Assembly: GCA_030589945.1 (NCBI GenBank)
Contig: JAUUZN010000006.1
Coordinates: 1 to 54,258 of the forward strand
Source: Gammaproteobacteria bacterium
GTDB lineage: Bacteria; Pseudomonadota; Gammaproteobacteria; Enterobacterales; GCA-2746155
Direction: 5' to 3'
Length of the DNA: 54,258 bases
In this document: one piece after another, positions 26,631 through 35,716 of the stretch
How the letters are laid out: each line of letters opens with the position of its first letter
How positions within the stretch are numbered: position 1 is the stretch's first letter
The notes under the pieces: generated by a model
What the model saw: only the letters and a program-made list of their open reading frames with translations
The model's database searches: none
What the model was told of the DNA's origin: nothing
Made by a program: the position numbers and the translations under genes

Positions 26631-27818
26631 ATGAATGAAGCAATTAAAACAGATTTAGTCATTATCGGAGCGGGTGCAGCGGGTCTTATGTGTGCTATAA
26701 AAGCCGGCGAACGCGGCAGAAAAGTCATGCTCATTGATCACGCAAATAAAGTAGGCAAGAAAATTTTAATGTCGGGTGGAGGTCGCTGTAACTTTACCAA
26801 TCTCTTTGTAGATGATGAAAATTTCATCTCGAAAAATAGCCATTATTTTAAATCAGCATTGAGTCGATTTACCCAGTGGGATTTTATTGCTCTTGTTGAG
26901 AAGCATAAAATACCCTATCACGAAAAATCTCTCGGCCAATTATTTTGTGACAACAAGGCCAGTGATATCGTACAGATGCTTGTTACTGAGGCACAGTCTC
27001 AGGCTGTGGAAATAAGAAAACATTGCTCGGTAACTCAGGTGGATCAAACCGCCACTGGTTTTGTACTTGAAACAAGCATAGGTTCCATTCAGTGTGAATC
27101 ATTGGTGATTGCAACGGGCGGTCTATCGATTCCCACCATGGGTGCATCAGGTTACGGTTATGACATTGCTCGTCAATTTGGACATCAAATTGTAACGACA
27201 AGAGCTGGACTTGTACCCTTAACATTCAGCGAAAAACAGCTGCGGTTATTTGATGGCTTGGCTGGGCTGTCAGCGGAGGTGAATGTTGAATCAAACGGGC
27301 AATCATTTCGAGAGTTTATGTTATTTACACATCGCGGATTAAGTGGTCCCGCCATTTTGCAAATTTCGAGCTACTGGAAAATAGGAGAGGCAGTGACAAT
27401 TAACCTACTGCCAGATCTCGATTTACTGGAGTATCTGAAAGAGGTTCAAAAAACGCGCCCTAAGGTAGGACTAGTAAGAGTATTAAGCGAACATCTAGCG
27501 AAGAATTTAGCGCAACATCTGGTCAATCTTTGGTGCCCTATAAAAAACATGGCTGACTATAGTTATAAAGAACTTGAAGAGATTAGCGAAAAATTTAGTC
27601 AATGGAGGTTCTATCCATCTGGAACAGAAGGATATCGCACCGCAGAGGTAACACTCGGTGGCGTTGATCCTCTTGAGTTGTCATCAAAAACGATGGAGAG
27701 TAAAGTAACCAAAGGTCTTTATTTTATTGGCGAGGTTGTTGATGTGACGGGACATCTGGGTGGTTTTAATTTTCAGTGGGCATGGGCATCTGGTGCAGCT
27801 GCGGGTGAATTTGTATGA
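26631..27818 (+). CDS. FAD-dependent oxidoreductase, BaiN/YhiN (HI0933-like) family
   Basis: A 395-residue flavoprotein of the HI0933/YhiN family. It has the dinucleotide-binding start LVIIGAGAAGLMCAIKAGERG (GxGxxG), the signature VGKKILMSGGGRCNFTN, ATGGLSIPTMGASGYGYDIA, and the C-terminal GEVVDVTGHLGGFNFQWAWA that closes the FAD site. Family members include BaiN of bile-acid reduction, but most are uncharacterised. Its last four bases overlap the fdhD start (ATGA), implying coupled translation. Confidence 0.93.
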   Translation: MNEAIKTDLVIIGAGAAGLMCAIKAGERGRKVMLIDHANKVGKKILMSGGGRCNFTNLFVDDENFISKNSHYFKSALSRFTQWDFIALVEKHKIPYHEKSLGQLFCDNKASDIVQMLVTEAQSQAVEIRKHCSVTQVDQTATGFVLETSIGSIQCESLVIATGGLSIPTMGASGYGYDIARQFGHQIVTTRAGLVPLTFSEKQLRLFDGLAGLSAEVNVESNGQSFREFMLFTHRGLSGPAILQISSYWKIGEAVTINLLPDLDLLEYLKEVQKTRPKVGLVRVLSEHLAKNLAQHLVNLWCPIKNMADYSYKELEEISEKFSQWRFYPSGTEGYRTAEVTLGGVDPLELSSKTMESKVTKGLYFIGEVVDVTGHLGGFNFQWAWASGAAAGEFV

Positions 27819-28801
27819 ATCAGGTATCAACCGCTAAATACAATATTTATCAGAGTAAAAAATGCCTTCCACTAGAAGAGCAACGGTCATTGTCAGCAGG
27901 ACCTAACTCTTTGTCAGAGGTTGAGGACTCTTTATCAGAAGTTGAGGACTCTTTATCAGAAGTTGAGGACTCTTTATTAGAAGTTGAGGACTCTATCATC
28001 ATCGAAGAACCACTGGAAATAGCCATCAAACATCGTCAAGGGGGTGAATATACCACTGATCCTCTCATGGTGACTATGCGAACACCGGGAGATGATGAAG
28101 CGCTAATAAAGGGGATCTTATTTTCCGAAGGTATTATTCAATCCAGTGCAGAGATATTAAACATTGAGTTTACGGGTAGCAACAAAGGCAAATACGGAAT
28201 TGATAATTCGGTCATCGTAACGCTAAATGATGGCCATACTTTAAATCTAAATCAACTATACCGAAATTTTGTGGTTAATTCGGGCTGCGGTGTTTGCGGA
28301 AAGGGGACAATCAACGCACTGGATATTGCCTATGAACCCGTAATCGATAAAGAGTATCCACAAATTGAGCAACGTCTATTTTGTCAGCTGCCAGATCTGA
28401 TCAAAGAACAACAATTATTATTTGCTGAGACTGGTGGTGTGCATGCCAGTGCATTGATCGATTGTGATGGAAACATTATAAAGATAGCCGAGGATGTAGG
28501 AAGACACAACGCATTGGACAAAGTCATAGGTCACACCAAAGAAATTATCGATCCAAAACGACATTTTATTTTTTGTTCTGGGCGTATTAGTTTTGAACTC
28601 GTACAAAAAGTTCTGTTGGCAAACATTGGAATGATTGTTGGCATCGGTGCACCTTCATCGCTGGCCATTGATTTAGCCGAGCGATTTAATGTGAGTGTTT
28701 TTGGATTTATTAAAGAGAATCGTTTTAATGTTTATTCTGGTCATTGGCGTTTGAAAAATGTGTCTAATGAGCCGATTGAAAAGGTGGTTGATCATGTCTA
28801 G
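27815..28801 (+). CDS. fdhD: Formate dehydrogenase accessory sulfurtransferase FdhD
   Basis: FdhD passes sulfur from IscS to the molybdenum/tungsten bis-pterin cofactor of formate dehydrogenase and is needed for its activity. The 328-residue protein has TTDPLMVTMRTPGDDEALIKG, GCGVCGKG with Cys158 and Cys161 (the sulfur-carrying loop), AETGGVHASAL, AEDVGRHNALDKVIG and CSGRISFELVQK. Between residues 32 and 59 it contains four near-identical seven-residue repeats (SLSEVED), absent from ordinary FdhD. It overlaps baiN by 4 bases and the beta subunit gene by 8, placing the maturase directly with its client. Confidence 0.96.
   Translation: MNQVSTAKYNIYQSKKCLPLEEQRSLSAGPNSLSEVEDSLSEVEDSLSEVEDSLLEVEDSIIIEEPLEIAIKHRQGGEYTTDPLMVTMRTPGDDEALIKGILFSEGIIQSSAEILNIEFTGSNKGKYGIDNSVIVTLNDGHTLNLNQLYRNFVVNSGCGVCGKGTINALDIAYEPVIDKEYPQIEQRLFCQLPDLIKEQQLLFAETGGVHASALIDCDGNIIKIAEDVGRHNALDKVIGHTKEIIDPKRHFIFCSGRISFELVQKVLLANIGMIVGIGAPSSLAIDLAERFNVSVFGFIKENRFNVYSGHWRLKNVSNEPIEKVVDHV
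27908..27991 (+). repeat. Four tandem 21-bp repeats in the 5' part of fdhD
   Basis: The unit TCTTTATCAGAAGTTGAGGA+C is repeated at 27908, 27929, 27950 and 27971, with three substitutions among the copies. Copies 2 and 3 are identical. Being 21 bp, gain or loss of units keeps the frame and changes an acidic linker of SLSEVED units. Recent slippage expansion is likely. Confidence 0.95.
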
Positions 28802-30530
28802 AAATATTAGTTTACTGGCTGGTAAAAAGAAAGGCAGTTTACTCACTGAGATTGTAAAGCATAATTTACCTGAATCAGATAAAGAGCTAGCCAGTCGCTA
28901 TAATCTGGGCGCTTCAACAATACCGGGCACCCGTAGCTTTTATGATTTTTTAAAAGATGATCAACCCGAAGCGTATGTGTGTACAGGGACAGCCTGTCTG
29001 TGCAAGGGTGGACAGGAAGAGGTTAAGCAAACACTCTTAAAGCATTTTTCTAAAGTCGGTGAGATGAAATGCCTCGGCCGTTGTTATAATAATCGAGCAT
29101 TTCATCTACGACCACAATTGCCTGAAAAATCCTTAAACAATGAGGGTTCAGCTGAGCAGGGCGTTTTCTCTAAATTGAACGTGAATTCGAACCTGACGAG
29201 TATTGGCATGAACTATTCAGGGGATGATATTGATCAGCTTGATAAAATATTAACGGGTCAGTCACAGCCTGATGAATATACCGCCAAGTCTTACGCAAGT
29301 TGCAGTTTTCTTATTGAAAATGAGTTGATGCCTTCCATCAAAGAATTTAGTGAATCTGTAGAGCAGCTGCTTAAATCTGACTCCAAAAATTTGCTCTCAG
29401 CTCTATTATCTTCAGGATTAAGAGGTCGAGGTGGTGCAGGATTTCCAACAGCAATAAAATGGCAAGGATGTGCGGATCAAAATAAGTCTCAAAAATATGT
29501 AATCTGCAATGCTGATGAGGGAGATCCTGGAGCTTATTCCGATCGATACTTAATGGAACAGCAACCACTCAAATTAATATTTGGAATGCTACTTTGTGCG
29601 CATATTATTGGCTCAGATACGGGGTTTATTTATATTCGTGGCGAATACCCAGAGTCAGTCAGTATGATTAAACAAATCATCAAACAGTTACAAAACGAGA
29701 ATTTATTAGGCAGTGGAATACTTGGCTCTGCATTTAATTTCGAGTTACAGGTTGTGGTCGGTCAAGGTGCCTATATTTGTGGTGAAGAAACAGCACTCAT
29801 AGCGTCCATTGAAGGGAGGAGAGCCGAAGTTGATGTGAGACCACCATTCCCAACAGTTGAGGGTCTTTACAAAAAACCAACCGTGGTTAATAACGTAGAA
29901 ACACTCGTAGCAGCTGCTGCAATATTCAAGGGTGATGCCATTGATTACAAAAATATTGGCAATGGTCGTTCAACAGGTACAAAGTTAATTTGTCTTGATG
30001 GATTATTTAATAATCCCGGTCTTTACGAAGTTGATATGTCGGAATCCCTTACCAGAATCATTGATGATATTGGTGGTGGTTTTACAAAACCCATCAAAGC
30101 CGTTCAGGTGGGAGGCCCGCTGGGTGGTGTAGTACCTGTGGAGATATTGAAGGACTTAACTCTAGACTATGAAGGATTTTCTGATGCTGGTTTTCTCCTC
30201 GGTCACGCAAGTTTTGTCTGTATTCCTGAAGACTTTTCTTCTCTTGAATATGCCAGACATCTTTTTGAGTTCGTTGCTGATGAATCCTGTGGAAAATGTT
30301 TTCCCTGTCGAATTGGTTCGGTGAGAGGCGCTGAGATGTTAGTGAATAGTCAATATGATGCTGAATTACTCAATGACTTATTAGACACACTTGAGCAAGG
30401 TTCCCTCTGTGCTTTGGGTGGTGGTCTACCGCTTGCGATTAATAATTTATTGCAATATTTTCCTGATGAATTTGCAACCACGACGTCAATCATATCTGTA
30501 ACGAAGGTTGATCAAGGAGGTGGCTCGTAA
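28794..30530 (+). CDS. NAD-dependent formate dehydrogenase beta subunit (NuoE-NuoF fusion, FdsB/Fdh1B type)
   Basis: The diaphorase subunit that passes electrons from formate oxidation to NAD. The 578-residue protein fuses a NuoE-like thioredoxin-fold [2Fe-2S] domain (Cys63, Cys68, Cys93, Cys97) to a NuoF-like domain with the FMN/NADH glycine loop GRGGAGFP (211-218), GQGAYICGEETAL, and a C-terminal [4Fe-4S] site (Cys499, Cys502, Cys505, Cys539). This layout is that of two-subunit soluble formate dehydrogenases such as Methylobacterium FDH1, rather than the fdsG-fdsB split. The ATG at 28794 is preferred over 28758: AAGGTGG lies six bases before it. It overlaps fdhD by 8 bases and the alpha gene by 1. 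Confidence 0.93.
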   Translation: MSRNISLLAGKKKGSLLTEIVKHNLPESDKELASRYNLGASTIPGTRSFYDFLKDDQPEAYVCTGTACLCKGGQEEVKQTLLKHFSKVGEMKCLGRCYNNRAFHLRPQLPEKSLNNEGSAEQGVFSKLNVNSNLTSIGMNYSGDDIDQLDKILTGQSQPDEYTAKSYASCSFLIENELMPSIKEFSESVEQLLKSDSKNLLSALLSSGLRGRGGAGFPTAIKWQGCADQNKSQKYVICNADEGDPGAYSDRYLMEQQPLKLIFGMLLCAHIIGSDTGFIYIRGEYPESVSMIKQIIKQLQNENLLGSGILGSAFNFELQVVVGQGAYICGEETALIASIEGRRAEVDVRPPFPTVEGLYKKPTVVNNVETLVAAAAIFKGDAIDYKNIGNGRSTGTKLICLDGLFNNPGLYEVDMSESLTRIIDDIGGGFTKPIKAVQVGGPLGGVVPVEILKDLTLDYEGFSDAGFLLGHASFVCIPEDFSSLEYARHLFEFVADESCGKCFPCRIGSVRGAEMLVNSQYDAELLNDLLDTLEQGSLCALGGGLPLAINNLLQYFPDEFATTTSIISVTKVDQGGGS

Positions 30531-33259
30531 TGTTAGATAAAACCAAGCAGGATAAAAAAGAAGTCTTTATTGATGGAGTTGCGTACCCACTGACATCGGA
30601 ACTGTCCATACTAAAATTTATTAAAAAGAACATCGGACAAAAGGTCGTACCCACTCTTTGTGCTGAGCCTCGAGTTAAGGCTTTTGGGGCCTGTAGGGTT
30701 TGCTCGGTTGATGTAAGGTTAACGTCTGATGGTCCCGCTAAAGCCGTTGCTTCTTGTCACACTCCTATCTCTGCAGGAATGCATATCTCCACAAATTCAA
30801 AATCAATCCAACGACTTCGCCGAAATATATTGGAGTTGGTGATCAGCGATCATCCCCTAGATTGTTTAACCTGTGAGGTAAATGGTGCCTGTGAACTACA
30901 GGACGTTGCTGCAACAGTCGGTTTAAGGGATGTACGTTACGCACCCGGGAAAAATCATTTGTCCCGCGAAAAAGATGCAAGCCACACATACATGCGCATG
31001 GATTTGGCTAAATGTATTCATTGTTCTCGATGCGTGAGAGCCTGCGATGAAATTCAAGGGCAGTTTACGCTAACCATGTCGGGCCGTGGTTTTAATAGTA
31101 AAATCACCGTGGATAATGATGTCGCCTTTGGTGATTCATCATGCGTTTCTTGTGGTGCCTGTGCACAAATTTGTCCGACTTCAGCCATCTCAGACGTGTT
31201 TCAAGCCAAGTCAGTGATTGCCGATAAAAAAGTGCGCACAGTCTGTTCCTATTGTGGCGTTGGTTGTAATTTAGATGTGGCTGTTCAAGATGGTCAGGTG
31301 ATTGCCATTCAAGCCCCCAAAGATGCAGAAGTTAATGCCGGACACACCTGCCTCAAAGGTCGATACGCGTTTAAGTTTTATAATCATCCTGACAGACTTA
31401 CCAGTCCATTGATCAGAAAGAACAATCAGTTAGTCCCCTGTAGTTGGGAAGAGACTTTTCAATTTTTAGCCACTAAACTTGAAAATATTAAAGCCGCTCA
31501 TGGTGCTGATGCTATCGCTGGCATTTCATCGGCACGTTGCACGAATGAAGAGAATTTTTTATTTCAAAAAATGATTCGGGCGAGCATTGGTACCAATAAC
31601 ATCGATTGTTGCGCTCGAGTTTGTCATTCTCCAACGGCTTACGGTATGCAACAAAGTTTTGGTACAGGAGCCGCGACCAATTCAATTAAGGATATTCAAT
31701 TTACCGATGCAATCTTGTTGATTGGCGCGAATCCTACTGCCGCGCATCCTGTAACCGGTGCAAAAATCCGTCAGGCAGCCCTTTCAGGAAAGACACTCAT
31801 TGTACTCGATCCAGTAGAAACTGAGCTTGCCAAACTTGCAGATTATCATTTACCCCTAAGACCAGGAACGAACCTCGCGGTGCTCAATATGATGCAATAT
31901 TTCATCATTAAAGCGGGTCTTGTCGATCAGCAATTTATTGATGAGCGTTGTGAAGGAGCTAAAGAATTTTTAGCACGAATAGATGAATTAGATATTGATG
32001 CCATGGCAGAAGTGTCTGAATTAGACCGAGATCTTGTTGAGAAGGCAGCGATTGCCTATGCACAGGCAAGCAACGCCATGTCATTTCATGGTTTGGGTGT
32101 TACCGAACATTCTCAGGGAAGCAAAACGGTCATGCAAATTGCCAATTTGGCAATGCTTACGGGTAACATTGGACGAGTTGGTGTTGGAGTGAATCCCCTG
32201 CGCGGCCAAAACAATGTACAGGGTGCTGCTGATATGGGCTGTCAGCCCCATCAGGGTGCGGGATATTTGCCGATGGACAATGTGGCCAACCAAGAATATT
32301 ACAGTGATAAATATCAGGTTCAATCACCGACAACTACGGGTAAAAAAATTCCTGAGATGTTTGATGCGGCAATTAGTGGTGAGCTAAAAGCCTTGTGGAT
32401 TGTGGGTGAAGACGTGGTGCAAACCGATCCAAATACCAGTCATGTCCTTAAGAGCTTACAAAACCTTGAATTGCTGGTAGTCCAAGAGATATTCTTTTCA
32501 GAAACCGCCAAACTTGCAGATGTTGTCTTACCCGGTTCATCCTTCCTAGAAAAATCAGGAACCTTCACCAATGGTGAACGTCGTATTCAAAAAGTGAATG
32601 CAGTGGTAGATCCCCTAAAAGGTTGTAAGACAGATGGCCAAATTATTGTGGAGATGATGCGTGCTTTAGGCAGCGAACAGGATGATTATGATGCTGCTGA
32701 AGTATTAAAAGAAATTGCCGATGTTGTACCCTTTTTCAAGGGAGTAACTTGGGATAACTTGGGCACACAAGGGTTACAATGGCCAGTAACTGATGGTGGT
32801 GTCGATACTCAAATCCTCCATGTGACTGAGTTTACCCGTGGTAAAGGTAAGCTACATTATTTTGATTTTCAAGAAACTAAAGAGATCGAGAAATATAAGG
32901 ATGAATATCCATTCATTCTAACGACCGGTCGTGAGTTACAACATTATAATGCCGCAACCATGACACGTAGGACGGCAAATAGTGAAATTTTATCTGCTGA
33001 TATTATTATGATCAATCCTAAGGATGCGCGTGCGAAACAAATTGTCGATGGTGAGCTGGCAACCATTACTTCTAATCGAGGTGAGGTTACATTAAATATT
33101 GAAGTGACCAAGAAGGTAAAACCTGGAGTCTTGCGCACGACCTTCCATTTTCCAGAAGTGTTGGTGAACATGGTGACCAGTGCAGAAACTGATGCAGAAA
33201 CAAAATGTCCTGAGTATAAGGTCGTAGCGGTTGATATTAATCGAGCTATTGATGCTTGA
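30530..33259 (+). CDS. Formate dehydrogenase alpha (catalytic Mo/W) subunit, FdsA/Fdh1A type, Cys form
   Basis: Oxidises formate to CO2 at a bis-pterin Mo or W site in the cytosol. The 909-residue protein carries in order: a [2Fe-2S] ferredoxin domain (Cys44, 55, 58, 76), a His/Cys [4Fe-4S] site (His108, Cys112, 115, 121), two ferredoxin [4Fe-4S] sites (Cys162-172 and Cys205-215), a cofactor-proximal [4Fe-4S] (Cys239, 242, 246, 274) and the molybdopterin domains. The metal ligand is Cys365 followed by His366 in CCARVCHSP; it is TGT, not a selenocysteine TGA. AAGGAGG precedes the start, which shares one base with the beta-subunit stop. Mo versus W cannot be decided from sequence. No fdsD gene is present. 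Confidence 0.95.
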   Translation: MLDKTKQDKKEVFIDGVAYPLTSELSILKFIKKNIGQKVVPTLCAEPRVKAFGACRVCSVDVRLTSDGPAKAVASCHTPISAGMHISTNSKSIQRLRRNILELVISDHPLDCLTCEVNGACELQDVAATVGLRDVRYAPGKNHLSREKDASHTYMRMDLAKCIHCSRCVRACDEIQGQFTLTMSGRGFNSKITVDNDVAFGDSSCVSCGACAQICPTSAISDVFQAKSVIADKKVRTVCSYCGVGCNLDVAVQDGQVIAIQAPKDAEVNAGHTCLKGRYAFKFYNHPDRLTSPLIRKNNQLVPCSWEETFQFLATKLENIKAAHGADAIAGISSARCTNEENFLFQKMIRASIGTNNIDCCARVCHSPTAYGMQQSFGTGAATNSIKDIQFTDAILLIGANPTAAHPVTGAKIRQAALSGKTLIVLDPVETELAKLADYHLPLRPGTNLAVLNMMQYFIIKAGLVDQQFIDERCEGAKEFLARIDELDIDAMAEVSELDRDLVEKAAIAYAQASNAMSFHGLGVTEHSQGSKTVMQIANLAMLTGNIGRVGVGVNPLRGQNNVQGAADMGCQPHQGAGYLPMDNVANQEYYSDKYQVQSPTTTGKKIPEMFDAAISGELKALWIVGEDVVQTDPNTSHVLKSLQNLELLVVQEIFFSETAKLADVVLPGSSFLEKSGTFTNGERRIQKVNAVVDPLKGCKTDGQIIVEMMRALGSEQDDYDAAEVLKEIADVVPFFKGVTWDNLGTQGLQWPVTDGGVDTQILHVTEFTRGKGKLHYFDFQETKEIEKYKDEYPFILTTGRELQHYNAATMTRRTANSEILSADIIMINPKDARAKQIVDGELATITSNRGEVTLNIEVTKKVKPGVLRTTFHFPEVLVNMVTSAETDAETKCPEYKVVAVDINRAIDA

Positions 33260-33530
33260 TAAGAAGGCTGAAGTAATCTGGAGTATTTATCTTATTCGCT
33301 GCAATAATGGCAGTCTTTATACTGGCATAACAACGGATGTAACCCGTCGATTTATTGAACACTCAAGCAGTCCTAAAGGTTCTAAGTATCTTCGAGGTAA
33401 AGAGCCATTGGAACTCGTTTTTCAGCAATCGATTGGTTCGCGATCAGAGGCGAGCATACTTGAATCAGAAGTAAAAAAAATGGTTCGTTCTGACAAAGAA
33501 AAAATACTTAATGGACAAATTAAAATTTAA
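33252..33530 (+). CDS. GIY-YIG nuclease domain protein (UPF0213/YhbQ-like)
   Basis: A 92-residue single-domain GIY-YIG protein: WSIYLIRCNNGSLYTGITTDVTRRFIEHSS carries the two signature strands (IYLI and YTGIT, here split by the CNNGSL loop) and the conserved Arg. Such stand-alone proteins (E. coli YhbQ) have nuclease activity in vitro but an unclear role. The start at ATG 33252 overlaps the formate dehydrogenase stop by 8 bases; an ATG at 33231 would extend it inside the upstream gene. It is the last gene of the run beginning at 26380. Confidence 0.88.
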   Translation: MLDKKAEVIWSIYLIRCNNGSLYTGITTDVTRRFIEHSSSPKGSKYLRGKEPLELVFQQSIGSRSEASILESEVKKMVRSDKEKILNGQIKI

Positions 33531-33563
33531 TTAACAGCAGTTTCAAATTGTCTAATAACTCAC

Positions 33564-34352
33564 TTAACTACCGAGTAATTTTCTTTTTTGCTCGCTAAAC
33601 TCTTCCTCTGTTAGGGCACCGCTATCGAGTAATGCTTTTAGTTTTTCTATCTGATCAAAAACATCCGTTTGTTTAACTTCTTCAGTAATTTTTTCTACGA
33701 CTGATTGAATGGCCTCAGTCTCAACACTAGGGTCTTCCTCAGGTTTAGAACCGCCAAATAAACGTCCAATAAACTTGAATACGCCCTTAACTGCGCCCCA
33801 AATTTTAGGTAACAACCAAATGACAAATAAAATGAATACCAGTAAAAATATCAAAAACAATGTTGGGTTACTTAAAGCCGTCCATAATCCACCGATCACA
33901 ACCACATCTTCTGTGATGGATGCAGCCCAGTTGGAAAACGGTTCTGGTGAGGTATTTATCAGTACTCTACTACCGGCTTTAGTGGCGTGGGTTGTTGCTG
34001 CAAGTCCGCCACCCATAATGGCTGTAGCAATTTCCATGGCGGGTCCCACATCACCAACGGCACCTGCTGCGAGCATGGCTCCTGCTGGAATACGAATAAA
34101 GGTATGCAGTCCATCCCAGGTTGTATCAAGCCCAGGGATTTTATCGACCACAAACTCAGCTGCATACATCAATAACGCCGAGCCAATAACCAGTGGGTTT
34201 TCTAGGACCTGTAAGTCTGTAGGTAGTTCAAGTCCGCCCATGGTTGAGCTTAGTCCTAAGACTGCGAGTGTTGCATAAAGATTGATGCCACTTGCCCAAG
34301 ATGCACCCATAGTTAGAGCGATAATACTTACAATTTGTTCGTACGATTCCAT
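33564..34352 (-). CDS. DUF4126 membrane protein with C-terminal SHOCT domain
   Basis: A 262-residue protein. Residues about 1-165 match DUF4126, a glycine- and alanine-rich membrane domain (GASWASGINLYATLAVLGL, DKIPGLDTTWDGLHTFIRIP, TKAGSRVLINTSPEP). A strong transmembrane helix follows (FLIFLLVFILFVIWLLP, about 175-195), then an acidic linker and a C-terminal SHOCT motif (QIEKLKALLDSGALTEEEF), a short oligomerisation module. ATG at 34352 with GGAG six bases before is better than the in-frame TTG at 34364. Function unknown. Confidence 0.85.
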   Translation of the reverse strand: MESYEQIVSIIALTMGASWASGINLYATLAVLGLSSTMGGLELPTDLQVLENPLVIGSALLMYAAEFVVDKIPGLDTTWDGLHTFIRIPAGAMLAAGAVGDVGPAMEIATAIMGGGLAATTHATKAGSRVLINTSPEPFSNWAASITEDVVVIGGLWTALSNPTLFLIFLLVFILFVIWLLPKIWGAVKGVFKFIGRLFGGSKPEEDPSVETEAIQSVVEKITEEVKQTDVFDQIEKLKALLDSGALTEEEFSEQKRKLLGS

Positions 34353-34427
34353 CACAATCTCCAATCAGTGGAATATAAATAATTTAAATATTTTAATAGA
34401 GACAGATTTATTAAGCATAAATAAAGA

Positions 34428-34445
34428 AGCTGGCCTAAGCCAGCT
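34428..34445 (-). terminator. Hairpin after the OmpA-like gene, possible terminator
   Basis: AGCTGGC (34428-34434) pairs perfectly with GCCAGCT (34439-34445) around a four-base loop. On the minus strand it lies 30 bases after the OmpA-like stop and is followed by a T-rich run (TCTTTATTTA), weaker than a canonical U tract. Confidence 0.5.
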
Positions 34446-34475
34446 CCAGTAATACACCATCAAAATAGAGGAAAC

Positions 34476-35564
34476 CTATTTCCACTGCTTCTGGCTGACT
34501 TCCTGTTTAATGAGAGCGACTACACGTCTGTTCACCGAACGACCCTTGGCAGAACCGTTATCTGCGATAGGCTTTTCTTCACCATGTCCCACTGACTCAA
34601 TACGAGAAGCGTGGATACCAAACTCTTCCATTAATACCTTTGCAACACTGTCAGCACGACGACTCGATAATGCTTGGTTATGAGCGGCTTTACCTTGGCT
34701 GTCGGTATGTCCTTCAATGATGACAGCAGTTCCAGGATAGCTAATCATAAATGTTGCAACTCGTTTTATTTCTGAGAAATACAATGTTTTAACAACAGCC
34801 TGATCACTATCAAAATGAATCTGTAAATTGACCGAAACCTCTTTCATGAGTTCCTTTTGACATCCAGTATTATCCACAAGTGCCTTGGCAGGAGTATTTG
34901 GACATTGGTCATCGGCGTCAAAGACACCATCCATATCTGAGTCTATAGGCTGGCTTACGACAGCCTGAACAGTACAGCCGGTATGATCAACAGTGTCACC
35001 AGCAGGTGTTCTTGGACAGGCGTCTACGTTATCTAATACGCCATCAGAATCACTATCAGCAATTTTTGGAGCGGTATATGCTTTTCCACCAAAACGATAT
35101 CCTAGCATTGCGATAGCAGAATAATCACTTTCGCTGGTGTGTATGTTACCTTCTAGGCGCCAAAAGAAATTGTTAGAAAAATTACCCTTGATACCTAGGC
35201 CGATAACAACTTGGTTCTCACCGGAGAAAACATCATTTGCATCCACACCTGCAGATAAATATGTTGTTATTTTATCACCGATACCAATGTTATACAGACC
35301 GCGTACAGCCGTCCAATCGACGTCGATATCTTGATTTCCTGAAAGTAAGTTTGTATCAGGATTGCCACGTATAATTTCAGCTGACCATCGATCATCAAAG
35401 CGATAACCCAGACTGAAAACAGTCATTGAAGCATCATCCAGATTGCTATCTCCATAGAAATAACCACCAAATCCTAATCCTAGTTCTAATCCTTGATCCT
35501 GATCGTCTGCGTTAGTGGTAGAAATTATTAAGCTACATATGAGCAGTGCAAGAAGTTGTTTCAT
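34476..35564 (-). CDS. OmpA-family outer-membrane protein with thrombospondin type-3-like repeats
   Basis: A 362-residue envelope protein. A signal peptide (ending near STTNA) is followed by an eight-stranded-barrel-like N-domain (about 25-165) with alternating hydrophobic strands. Two Asp-rich calcium-binding type-3 repeats follow, DSDSDGVLDNVDACPRTPAG and DSDMDGVFDADDQCPNTPA. The C-terminal OmpA domain (about 245-355) contains the peptidoglycan-binding TAVIIEGHTDSQG, NQALSSRRADSV and GRSVNRRV. It should anchor the outer membrane to the cell wall. Transcription is divergent from the hybrid kinase gene. Confidence 0.92.
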   Translation of the reverse strand: MKQLLALLICSLIISTTNADDQDQGLELGLGFGGYFYGDSNLDDASMTVFSLGYRFDDRWSAEIIRGNPDTNLLSGNQDIDVDWTAVRGLYNIGIGDKITTYLSAGVDANDVFSGENQVVIGLGIKGNFSNNFFWRLEGNIHTSESDYSAIAMLGYRFGGKAYTAPKIADSDSDGVLDNVDACPRTPAGDTVDHTGCTVQAVVSQPIDSDMDGVFDADDQCPNTPAKALVDNTGCQKELMKEVSVNLQIHFDSDQAVVKTLYFSEIKRVATFMISYPGTAVIIEGHTDSQGKAAHNQALSSRRADSVAKVLMEEFGIHASRIESVGHGEEKPIADNGSAKGRSVNRRVVALIKQEVSQKQWK

Positions 35565-35716
35565 GATAAGTTTCCATCTGAGTTTTAGGGAATTTTTGTT
35601 CTACCATTATTGAGAGTTGCTAGTGCTAGAATCTCAGGTTGAACTTAGCATATCTTGCTGCAGATAAACATGATAGAACATACTATTTTTAACGAAAATA
35701 GACTAAGCTTTACAAG

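Noticed and set aside
27908-27991. CRISPR-like repeat array
   Set aside because: Units are contiguous, without spacers, and in frame in fdhD; no cas genes are present.
31613-31630. Selenocysteine in the formate dehydrogenase active site
   Set aside because: The active-site codon is TGT (Cys), and no UGA interrupts the frame.
33709-34278. 189-codon plus-strand frame opposite the DUF4126 gene
   Set aside because: Long but low-complexity (Ala/Pro/Ser/Thr) mirror of the Gly/Ala-rich membrane protein; the minus-strand product matches a family.
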